NCBI GenBank assembly: GCA_012842725.1 | Contig: DUSG01000152.1 | Span: forward strand, 1 to 5,106 | DNA length: 5,106 bases | Direction: 5' to 3' | From: Clostridiales bacterium | Lineage (GTDB): Bacteria > Bacillota > Clostridia > Lutisporales > Lutisporaceae | Shown: piece by piece, positions 1 through 5,106 of the stretch | Numbering within the stretch: the stretch's first letter is position 1 | Layout of the letters: each line of letters opens with the position of its first letter | Notes under the pieces: model-generated | Told to the model about the DNA's origin: nothing | Seen by the model: only the letters and a program-made list of their open reading frames with translations | Database searches by the model: none | Program-made: the position numbers and the translations under genes

Positions 1-24
1 ACTATTGAGGCAGTGGTTAACAAG

Positions 25-53
25 TTGACAAAATAGATGATTCATCATATAAT
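25..53 (+). promoter_or_regulatory. Consensus sigma-A promoter of the trpS leader
   Basis: The -35 hexamer TTGACA (25-30) and the -10 hexamer TATAAT (48-53) both match the housekeeping sigma consensus exactly, and the spacer is the optimal 17 bp. Transcription should begin near position 60, giving an untranslated leader of about 340 nt before the trpS start codon. That length fits the T-box leader that follows. A promoter this strong suits a gene whose real control lies downstream, at the attenuator. The start site itself is inferred. Confidence 0.9.
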
Positions 54-59
54 TATAGA

Positions 60-342
60 AAAATTAGTATGATAAATCCAATGAAGAGAAGCAAGTAAGC
101 TTAGAAACAGATTCACAGAGAGCTGTAGAGGGTGGGATTACAGCAATCATGACTAAGCCGAATGGGTCTCTGAGGATTTTGGTGAAGTAGCAGTAGCCAA
201 CAACGTGGGCTTCATGTTATAGAAGCAGGATATACAATCCATTTTGGGATTGCGTATCTGTAATGAGGAGAAGTGTCAATCTTCTTGAATTTAGGTGGCA
301 CCGCGTAAATTACGCCCTATAGATTTTCTATAGGGCTTTTTT
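60..342 (+). promoter_or_regulatory. Tryptophan T-box leader (tRNA-Trp-sensing riboswitch)
   Basis: The T-box core AGGTGGCACCGCG is at 293-305, and an intrinsic terminator follows at 314-342. Upstream lies a stem I-like region (about 90-180). It contains CAGAG (116-120) pairing with CTCTG (168-172), and GCTGTA (122-127) pairing with TACAGC (139-144) around a GGGTGGGA loop. TGG at 163-165, in the context GAA-TGG-GTC on the 3' side, is the expected specifier codon for tryptophan and agrees with the gene controlled. A stem III-like hairpin pairs CAATCC (235-240) with GGATTG (247-252). The variable T-box base C299 can pair with a G discriminator base, which bacterial tRNA-Trp is known to carry. 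In this family uncharged tRNA stabilises an antiterminator and allows read-through. I did not resolve every antiterminator pair, and the 5' end is inferred from the promoter. Confidence 0.93.
314..342 (+). terminator. Intrinsic terminator of the trpS T-box attenuator
   Basis: GCCCTATAGA (314-323) pairs perfectly with TCTATAGGGC (327-336) around a 3-nt loop, and six T residues follow (337-342). It sits 8 nt after the T-box core and about 60 nt before trpS. That is the expected position for the conditional terminator, which forms when tRNA-Trp is fully charged. Confidence 0.95.
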
Positions 343-390
343 ATATTCTTGGAATAATTAAAGAAGTAACTTATCAACATCAAAAAACAT

Positions 391-397
391 GGAGGTG
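391..397 (+). promoter_or_regulatory. Ribosome binding site deciding the TTG start of trpS
   Basis: GGAGGTG lies 6 nt upstream of the TTG at 404. It is the only strong Shine-Dalgarno sequence near the N-terminus, and no in-frame ATG is close enough to use it. The start is therefore TTG. Confidence 0.85.
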
Positions 398-403
398 TAA
401 TAA

Positions 404-1402
404 TTGAGTGAGAATAAGAAGGTCATATTCAGCGGAATTCAACCCTCTGGTGATCTGACTATAGGGAATTATCTAGGGGCATTGAAAAACTGGGTTGCAT
501 TACAGGACCAATACGATTCATATTACTGTGTTGTTGATTTACATGCTCTGACAGTAAGGCAAAATCCTGCAGAGCTGAGAGAAAGAACATTAAAAAATAT
601 TGCCATATATGTGGCATCCGGACTTGACCCAGAGAAAAATACGATTTTCATACAATCTCATGTATCTGCACATAGTGAAGCTGCATGGATTTTGAACTGC
701 TTCTGCTATATGGGAGAATTGAGCAGGATGACTCAGTTTAAGGATAAATCCCAAAAAGCAGGCGAAAGTGTAAATACAGGTCTATTCACATATCCTGTTT
801 TGATGGCTGCAGATATTCTGTTGTACAACACTGATTTGGTACCTGTTGGCAGCGATCAGAAACAGCATATTGAATTGGCAAGGGATTTGGCTATAAGATT
901 TAACAATCTGTACAGTCCTACATTTAAAGTACCCGAAGCATATATTGGACAATCGGGAGCCAGAATAATGGATTTGCAGGAACCTACAAAGAAGATGTCC
1001 AAATCTGCTGAAAATCCTAATGGTTATATTTTAATTATGGATTCTCCGGATGTTATAAAAAAGAAAATAAGCAGAGCAGTCACTGACGATATAGGTGTAG
1101 TGAGATACAGTGATGAGCAACCCGGTATATCCAATTTGATAAACATTATGTGCACCGTAACAAACAAAAAACCGGAAGACATAGAAAAAGAATATGAAGG
1201 TGTAGGATATGCCAAGTTTAAATCTGATGTGGCTGATGCCCTTATAGAAGAATTAAGGCCGGTGCAGGAAAAAGTGAAGGAGCTTTTGCAAGATAAATCT
1301 TATATCGAACAAGTATATAAAACCGGTGCAGAGAAAGCAAGCTCTGTAGCATATAAAACCTTGAGAAAGATGCAGAGAAAACTGGGGCTGATACTGAAAT
1401 AA
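404..1402 (+). CDS. trpS: Tryptophanyl-tRNA synthetase (TrpRS)
   Basis: This class Ic aminoacyl-tRNA synthetase charges tRNA-Trp with tryptophan, using ATP, in the cytoplasm. At 332 residues it has the usual bacterial length. The HIGH-type ATP motif appears as TIGN (residues 19-22) after GIQPSGDL. MAAD (134-137) carries the aspartate expected to read the indole nitrogen of tryptophan, VGSDQ (148-152) belongs to the nucleotide-binding core, and KMSKS is intact (197-201). The C-terminal anticodon-binding helices are complete. The start is TTG at 404, with GGAGGTG 6 nt upstream. The gene is controlled by the tryptophan T-box leader in front of it. Its TAA stop (1400-1402) shares its last base with the terminal repeat of the palindromic element that follows. 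The protein shows no truncation, so that element did not damage it. The identification is secure. Confidence 0.98.
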   Translation: MSENKKVIFSGIQPSGDLTIGNYLGALKNWVALQDQYDSYYCVVDLHALTVRQNPAELRERTLKNIAIYVASGLDPEKNTIFIQSHVSAHSEAAWILNCFCYMGELSRMTQFKDKSQKAGESVNTGLFTYPVLMAADILLYNTDLVPVGSDQKQHIELARDLAIRFNNLYSPTFKVPEAYIGQSGARIMDLQEPTKKMSKSAENPNGYILIMDSPDVIKKKISRAVTDDIGVVRYSDEQPGISNLINIMCTVTNKKPEDIEKEYEGVGYAKFKSDVADALIEELRPVQEKVKELLQDKSYIEQVYKTGAEKASSVAYKTLRKMQRKLGLILK

Positions 1403-1434
1403 AAGATTATGCCGCTTTACTGAGGCACAATCTC
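1403..1434 (+). repeat. Left-end 13-6-13 hairpin of the palindromic element
   Basis: AAGATTATGCCGC (1403-1415), loop TTTACT, then a 3' arm (1422-1434) that pairs at 10 of 13 positions. It matches the right-end hairpin at 28 of 32 positions in the same orientation, including the identical loop. It begins directly after the trpS stop codon. No T-run follows, so it is unlikely to be an efficient terminator. Confidence 0.7.
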
Positions 1435-1581
1435 AATTAAAAGACAAACTATGCTATGCTAGAATGGCATGTATATCTTTGCACTGGTTATGCATTTTGA
1501 CAGGTCTACTGCTTGCCTTTGGAAAAGTCTTAACGGTGCCAAACGGTCATCCTTGACCTTTGCTTTGCACTAATGGCACCT

Positions 1582-1603
1582 AAGCCGGCCTCTGTGCCGG
1601 CTT
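1582..1603 (+). repeat. GC-rich central hairpin of the palindromic element
   Basis: AAGCCGGC (1582-1589) pairs perfectly with GCCGGCTT (1596-1603) around a 6-nt loop. It lies beside the GGTGCCA/TGGCACC stem (1535-1541/1574-1580), which itself encloses a small GGTC/GACC stem (1545-1548/1555-1558). Together they make the tip of the large palindrome branched rather than a simple loop. Only a short TTT follows, so terminator activity would be weak. Confidence 0.65.
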
Positions 1604-1707
1604 TACAGACTTTTCATCAAAGCCTGCGCAGAGACCTGTTACCAAAATGCATAAATGTGCACCGATATACATTGCCATTCTGCTTTATAACCCTTTGTCT
1701 ACAGTCT

Positions 1708-1744
1708 AAGATTATGTCGCTTTACTGCGGCATAATCTTTCTTT
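1708..1744 (+). terminator. Right-end hairpin of the element, possible trpS terminator
   Basis: AAGATTATGTCGC (1708-1720) pairs with GCGGCATAATCTT (1727-1739) in a 13-bp stem with one G-T pair and a TTTACT loop. The downstream tract TCTTT is T-rich but interrupted. It is the best intrinsic terminator candidate after trpS, 306 bp past the stop codon. It is also the right-hand terminal repeat of the palindromic element, so termination may be secondary to its role as an element end. Confidence 0.5.
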
Positions 1745-1759
1745 ACAAGGTATACCCGT

Positions 1760-1814
1760 TATAAGAAAGGCTTCCTAAATTGTAAAAATGCTTCCATTGG
1801 AAGCCTTTCTTATA
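1760..1814. repeat. 16-bp inverted repeat at the zupT promoter
   Basis: The arm at 1760-1775 (ending AAAGGCTTCC) pairs perfectly over 16 bp with 1799-1814 (starting GGAAGCCTTT), with a 23-nt spacer. A second GCTTCC (1790-1795) lies in the spacer and can pair instead with the same GGAAGC (1799-1804) around a 3-nt loop. The 3' arm overlaps the predicted -35 element and the promoter spacer. It could be an operator, or a weak terminator for transcription arriving from trpS, although no T-run follows. It resembles no metal-regulator box that I recognise. Confidence 0.6.
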
Positions 1815-1824
1815 TTATTATAAT
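1797..1824 (+). promoter_or_regulatory. Probable sigma-A promoter of the metal transporter gene
   Basis: A perfect TATAAT (1819-1824) is preceded, after a 16-bp spacer, by TTGGAA (1797-1802), which matches four of six -35 consensus bases. Transcription would begin near 1831, leaving a leader of about 30 nt with the ribosome binding site AGGAGAG (1848-1854). The region is AT-rich, so a chance -10 match is possible. Confidence 0.5.
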
Positions 1825-1860
1825 ATATAAAGACAATAATGGCATACAGGAGAGATTATT

Positions 1861-2673
1861 ATGGATGTAAGCACGGATAGGTTATTGTTTGCCTTTGGGT
1901 TAACGTTGTTTGCAGGCCTGGCTACCGGTATAGGCAGTTTACTGGCCTTTTACACAAAACAGACAAATAAAAAGTTTTTATCGGGAGCTTTGGGTTTTTC
2001 TGCAGGTGTCATGATTTATGTTTCAATGATAGAAATATTTGCTGAGGCCAAGAAATCTTTGGAGTTGTATTTTGGTGGTGTAAAAGGTTACTGGATAACG
2101 ACCATAGCTTTTTTTGGGGGTATCGCTTTAATTGCATTGATAGATAAATTTGTACCTAGCGCCGAGAACCCCCATGCAATGAGAGACGTAAAAGAAATGA
2201 AAAGTCCCGAAGAAAAAGATACTGATTTATTAAGATTGGGTCTTTTTTCCGCTTTGGCTATAGCTATTCATAACTTTCCTGAAGGACTTGCAGCATTTGC
2301 AAGCGCTGTGCATGACCCTTCCCTGGGGTACAGTATTGCAATAGCAATAGCCATACATAATATTCCTGAAGGGATAGCCGTTTCGGTTCCCGTTTACTTT
2401 GCAACCGGAAATAAGAAAAAAGCTTTTATTTATTCATTTTTGTCAGGCTTGTCTGAGCCTGCGGGAGCTTTTCTCGGCTACTTTCTGTTAATGAGATTTT
2501 TCAGCGAAGCTATGTCAGGAATAGTATTTGCAGCAGTTGCAGGTATTATGGTATATATATCTTTGGATGAGCTGCTTCCCACTGCGGAAAAATACGGTGA
2601 ACATCATATAGCTATTTATGGTCTTATTCTAGGCATGATAGTTATGGCAATGAGTCTTTTGATGCTTGCATAG
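1861..2673 (+). CDS. zupT: ZIP-family divalent metal transporter (ZupT type)
   Basis: This is an integral membrane transporter that brings zinc, and in many homologues other divalent metals such as iron or manganese, into the cytoplasm. The 270 residues contain about eight hydrophobic segments (near 8-30, 40-60, 77-97, 123-148, 156-180, 188-211, 218-238 and 249-269). The family signatures are intact: HNFPEG (137-142) in segment 4, HNIPEG (166-171) in segment 5 and SGLSEPAGA (195-203) in segment 6. Acidic residues E58 and E237 occupy the usual places in segments 2 and 7. The loop between segments 3 and 4 (about 98-122) is charged, and its single histidine (H105) makes it much less histidine-rich than in many ZIP proteins. 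The ATG start has AGGAGAG 6 nt upstream. The gene appears to have its own promoter with an overlapping inverted repeat. The family is certain, but metal preference cannot be read from the sequence. Confidence 0.93.
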   Translation: MDVSTDRLLFAFGLTLFAGLATGIGSLLAFYTKQTNKKFLSGALGFSAGVMIYVSMIEIFAEAKKSLELYFGGVKGYWITTIAFFGGIALIALIDKFVPSAENPHAMRDVKEMKSPEEKDTDLLRLGLFSALAIAIHNFPEGLAAFASAVHDPSLGYSIAIAIAIHNIPEGIAVSVPVYFATGNKKKAFIYSFLSGLSEPAGAFLGYFLLMRFFSEAMSGIVFAAVAGIMVYISLDELLPTAEKYGEHHIAIYGLILGMIVMAMSLLMLA

Positions 2674-2735
2674 TACTATATAAGATTAAATGTTACAATA
2701 ATACCTATATTAATATACATAGGAAAATAAAAGAG

Positions 2736-4280
2736 ATGATAGGTATGAAGTACATCTTCAAATTCATGTTTCACAGGATATTTTTCGTAATACTCGCTAT
2801 ACTTGTCCAACTGTTTGCACTAATCGGCGTAATAATGAGATTTTACGAATACTTTGCTTTTTTCTACGGAGGAAGCATAGTACTAAGTCTAATTGTTATA
2901 TTTATTATATTAAACAATAAGAGTAATCCTGTGTATAAAATCGCTTGGATTATTCTTATCCTCTTATTTCCTATTTTCGGAGGAATATTCTATATATTCT
3001 TTGGAGCCAATAAACTTAGCAGACGTGCCAGATTGAGGATGAAATCAATCCAGGACAAGACAAAAGAAGCATTAAAACCAAAACCTCTAATATTGGAAGA
3101 GATGAAACTACATAATGAAATTGCTGCAAGTCAATCAAAATATATTCAGGATTACGCCTATTATCCCCCTTACTGCAATTCCACCAGTGAATATCTTTCC
3201 ATAGGAGAAGTTAAGTTTGAAAGGTTGAAGGAAGAGTTAAGAAAAGCAGAGCGCTATATATTTCTCGAATACTTTATAATTGAAGAAGGGGTAATGTGGA
3301 ACAGCATATTGGATATATTAAAGGAAAAAGTCAAAGAAGGCGTGGATGTAAGGGTTATATATGACGATGCAGGCTGTATGTTTAAACTTCCATATGGATA
3401 CGATAAAAAATTGGAATCCATGGGCATAAAGTGTTGCGTATTCAATCCGCTGAAACCTGTATTGTCCATAAGAATAAATAATAGGGATCATAGAAAAATA
3501 GCAATAATAGATGGACATACAGGTTTTACAGGAGGAATCAACCTGGCGGATGAATACATCAATGAGTATGAAAAATTCGGCCATTGGAAAGATACTGCCA
3601 TAATGGTAAAAGGTGAAGCAGCATGGAGCATGACGGTTATGTTTTTGGCCATGTGGGATTACTTAAAGGGAATTGACGAAGATTTTAACAAGTTCAGACC
3701 AAAACTACCGTTATCCAATGAAATATGCAGAGACGGATATATTCAACCCTTCGCAGACAGTCCTCTGGATGATGAACCTGTAGGAGAAACGGTATATTTG
3801 AATCTTATTAATAAAGCTAGGAGATATGTATATATTACTACTCCTTATCTTATTATAGATAATGAAATAATTACTGCATTGACTTCTGCTGCAAAAGGCG
3901 GTGTTGATGTTCGAATAATAACCCCATATTGTGGAGATAAATGGTATGTACATGAAGTTACAAGATCATACTATAGAACCCTCATAGAAAGCGGAGTAAG
4001 GATATATGAATATACCCCTGGTTTCATACATTCAAAAACTTTTGTGGTAGATGACGAGTATGGAGTAGTAGGTACCATAAATATGGATTACAGAAGCCTG
4101 TTTTTGCACTTCGAATGTGGTGTTTGGATGTATAAATGCAGAAGCATATATGATATAAAAGAGGATTTTATCAATACATTAAAGATGTGCAAAGAGATTA
4201 CTATGGAAGATTTGAAGAATGTTAAATGGTATAGGGTGCTGATAAGGGCGGTGCTTCGCATCTTTGCTCCTTTGATGTAA
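2736..4280 (+). CDS. cls: Cardiolipin synthase (phospholipase D superfamily)
   Basis: This membrane enzyme joins two phosphatidylglycerol molecules into cardiolipin, releasing glycerol. The N-terminus has three hydrophobic stretches (about 16-34, 40-59 and 66-90), the last two matching the PLDc N-terminal membrane domain. Two complete catalytic HKD motifs follow: H252-K254-D259 (HRKIAIID, followed by GGIN) and H432-K434-D439 (HSKTFVVD, followed by GTIN). FADSPLDDEP and ITTPYL in the middle are typical of the Gram-positive enzymes, and 514 residues is near the usual length. The start is uncertain: ATG 2736 has only AGGA 11 nt upstream, and ATG 2745 (residue 4) has AAGAG 9 nt upstream. The gene lies 62 bp after zupT with no clear terminator between them, so read-through is plausible. 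Minor-cardiolipin or related PLD-type synthases are the only real alternatives. Confidence 0.95.
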   Translation: MIGMKYIFKFMFHRIFFVILAILVQLFALIGVIMRFYEYFAFFYGGSIVLSLIVIFIILNNKSNPVYKIAWIILILLFPIFGGIFYIFFGANKLSRRARLRMKSIQDKTKEALKPKPLILEEMKLHNEIAASQSKYIQDYAYYPPYCNSTSEYLSIGEVKFERLKEELRKAERYIFLEYFIIEEGVMWNSILDILKEKVKEGVDVRVIYDDAGCMFKLPYGYDKKLESMGIKCCVFNPLKPVLSIRINNRDHRKIAIIDGHTGFTGGINLADEYINEYEKFGHWKDTAIMVKGEAAWSMTVMFLAMWDYLKGIDEDFNKFRPKLPLSNEICRDGYIQPFADSPLDDEPVGETVYLNLINKARRYVYITTPYLIIDNEIITALTSAAKGGVDVRIITPYCGDKWYVHEVTRSYYRTLIESGVRIYEYTPGFIHSKTFVVDDEYGVVGTINMDYRSLFLHFECGVWMYKCRSIYDIKEDFINTLKMCKEITMEDLKNVKWYRVLIRAVLRIFAPLM

Positions 4281-4288
4281 TATATATT

Positions 4289-4310
4289 ATTGAGATGATA
4301 TTGAGATGAC
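4289..4310 (+). repeat. 11-bp tandem duplication between cls and the glycosyltransferase gene
   Basis: ATTGAGATGAT (4289-4299) is followed directly by ATTGAGATGAC (4300-4310), matching at 10 of 11 bases. It lies in the 71-bp gap, 42 bp before the next start codon. It may be simple replication slippage or a pair of binding half-sites. No function can be assigned. Confidence 0.5.
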
Positions 4311-4351
4311 GGATTTGCGCTAATGGAACCAGAAGGGAAGAGGAGAGATAT

Positions 4352-5106
4352 ATGATCAATCTTTTAGTTACGTTGAATTCTAATTATATAAAGCCTTTGA
4401 AAGTGATGCTCAAATCGATTTTTATAAACAATCAGGAAGAGAAGTTTAATATATATCTATTGCATTCCAGTTTAGAAGACCATGAATTGAAGGACTTATA
4501 TCAATATATTGAAAGACATGGCAATATATTTACACCTATAAAAATCGGGGATGATTATTTTCAGGATGCGCCTACGCCCCTTCACTATACAAAGGAAATG
4601 TATTACAGGCTCTTGGCATATAAATTTTTGCCGGAAGATTTAGAGCGCATATTATACATAGACCCCGATACCCTTATAATCAATCCTATCAAAGAGCTGT
4701 ATAATATGGATTTGGGAGATTATTTATTTGCAGCGGCTTACCATGATAAGATTACGGTAAAAAGGATAAACAGAATCAGATTATATCCATATGATATTCA
4801 GGCATATTACAATTCAGGAGTTCTTCTTATGAACCTGAATGAAATCAGAAAGTGCATAGATGAAAATGAAATATTTGATTTTGTGGAGGAAAACAAGTCA
4901 AAGCTGATAATGCCTGATCAGGACATTCTGAATGCGCTGTACTCAAAGAATATTAAGAGTATCGATGAAAAACTATATAATTATGACGTTAGATTTTACC
5001 GCTATTATAAACTAATGACCAGAGGACTGTGGGATATGGACCATGTGATACGGAATACTGTCATATTGCATTTCTGCGGTAAGAAGAAACCTTGGAATAA
5101 AGATTA
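4352..5106 (+). CDS. Family 8 glycosyltransferase (partial, 3' end outside the window)
   Basis: The frame opens at ATG 4352 and stays open to the window edge, giving 251 codons with no stop. AGGAGAG (4341-4347) supports the start. The product begins MINLLVTLNSNYIKPLKVML, the expected first strand and helix of a GT-A fold. It has the metal-binding DXD motif as DPD (residues 104-106, context YIDPDTLIINP), then NSGVLLMNL (from residue 154), PDQDILN (from 188) and HFCGKKKPW (240-248), the closing signature of GT8 enzymes. These retaining enzymes move a hexose from a nucleotide sugar, with Mn2+, to lipopolysaccharide, wall polymer, lipid or protein acceptors. No signal peptide is visible, so it is probably cytoplasmic or peripheral to the membrane. 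Its position 71 bp after cls without a terminator suggests shared transcription. Donor and acceptor are unknown. Little beyond the core fold should be missing. Confidence 0.92.
   Translation, partial: MINLLVTLNSNYIKPLKVMLKSIFINNQEEKFNIYLLHSSLEDHELKDLYQYIERHGNIFTPIKIGDDYFQDAPTPLHYTKEMYYRLLAYKFLPEDLERILYIDPDTLIINPIKELYNMDLGDYLFAAAYHDKITVKRINRIRLYPYDIQAYYNSGVLLMNLNEIRKCIDENEIFDFVEENKSKLIMPDQDILNALYSKNIKSIDEKLYNYDVRFYRYYKLMTRGLWDMDHVIRNTVILHFCGKKKPWNKD

Larger units (their letters stand above)
1402..1740. repeat. Large imperfect palindrome with terminal inverted repeats (MITE-like element or structured RNA)
   Basis: The ends are a perfect 14-bp inverted repeat: AAAGATTATGCCGC (1402-1415) against GCGGCATAATCTTT (1727-1740). 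The arms pair in order inward: 1442-1448/1694-1700, 1461-1468/1674-1681, 1469-1477/1664-1672, 1480-1484/1657-1661, 1488-1499/1643-1654 (12 bp, perfect), 1500-1507/1632-1639, 1509-1512/1628-1631, 1517-1521/1618-1622 and 1522-1530/1607-1615. That is about 67 pairs, broken by small bulges. The centre holds two further stems, 1535-1541/1574-1580 and 1582-1589/1596-1603. No transposase, credible reading frame or obvious target duplication is present. As DNA it resembles a miniature inverted-repeat element. As RNA it would be a long branched hairpin at the 3' end of the trpS transcript. The structure is seen directly; its nature is undecided. Confidence 0.75.

Noticed and set aside
1024..1215. A 63-codon minus-strand frame inside trpS
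   Set aside because: It is fully contained in the antisense of the TrpRS region after KMSKS, with no ribosome binding site and no family resemblance.
1497..1525. TTGACA inside the palindrome as a promoter for an internal RNA
   Set aside because: No acceptable -10 hexamer lies 16-18 bp downstream, and the bases belong to a paired arm of the palindrome.
1573..1764. A 63-codon open frame on the + strand after trpS
   Set aside because: It lies inside the palindromic element and runs across its right-end hairpin. It has no Shine-Dalgarno sequence before its ATG, and its composition reflects the repeat arms rather than a protein.
2693..2721. A possible promoter for cls (TTACAA followed by TATACA or TACATA)
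   Set aside because: The -10 candidates are poor (3-4 of 6) and the best one needs a 15-bp spacer. This is little better than chance in a very AT-rich gap.
2704..2723. A CCTAT/ATAGG inverted repeat between zupT and cls as a terminator
   Set aside because: The stem is only 5 bp with a 10-nt loop and an A-rich rather than T-rich tail, so it is unlikely to terminate transcription.
3254..3953. Several minus-strand open frames of 71-88 codons inside cls
   Set aside because: They are opposite-strand shadows of a clearly coding gene with intact catalytic motifs. None has a convincing start region or a recognisable product.

Overview
The window looks like chromosomal DNA of a low-GC, Gram-positive anaerobe of the Clostridia type. 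The evidence is AT-rich third positions, strong AGGAG-type ribosome binding sites, a textbook sigma-A promoter, a T-box leader upstream of an aminoacyl-tRNA synthetase gene, and a cardiolipin synthase of the long-N-terminus Gram-positive type. All recognisable genes lie on the + strand. I cannot name the species from the sequence.

Layout: (1) 25-53, a perfect TTGACA-17-TATAAT promoter. (2) About 60-342, a tryptophan T-box leader with a UGG specifier, a conserved T-box and an intrinsic terminator, which controls (3) trpS, 404-1402, started from TTG. (4) 1403-1860, a 458-bp region without a gene. Most of it is one 339-bp imperfect palindrome (1402-1740) with 14-bp perfect terminal inverted repeats, near-identical 32-bp hairpins at both ends and a branched centre. 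After it come a second, independent 16-bp inverted repeat and a probable promoter. (5) 1861-2673, a ZIP-family divalent metal transporter (ZupT type). (6) 2736-4280, a cardiolipin synthase with two intact HKD motifs. (7) 4352 to the window end, a family 8 glycosyltransferase that is cut off by the edge of the window but already contains its DXD and HFxGxxKPW motifs.

The genes fall into two likely transcription units. trpS is a self-contained unit controlled by tRNA-Trp charging. The transporter, cls and the glycosyltransferase follow each other at 62- and 71-bp gaps with no convincing terminator between them, so they may share transcripts. That set would act at the membrane and envelope (metal uptake, cardiolipin formation, glycosyl transfer), but no specific joint pathway can be shown.

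The least explained feature is the long palindrome directly after trpS. Its left terminal repeat shares the last base of the trpS stop codon. It carries no transposase and no credible reading frame. It could be a non-autonomous mobile element (MITE or palindrome-associated type) or a large structured 3' RNA, and sequence comparison would separate these.
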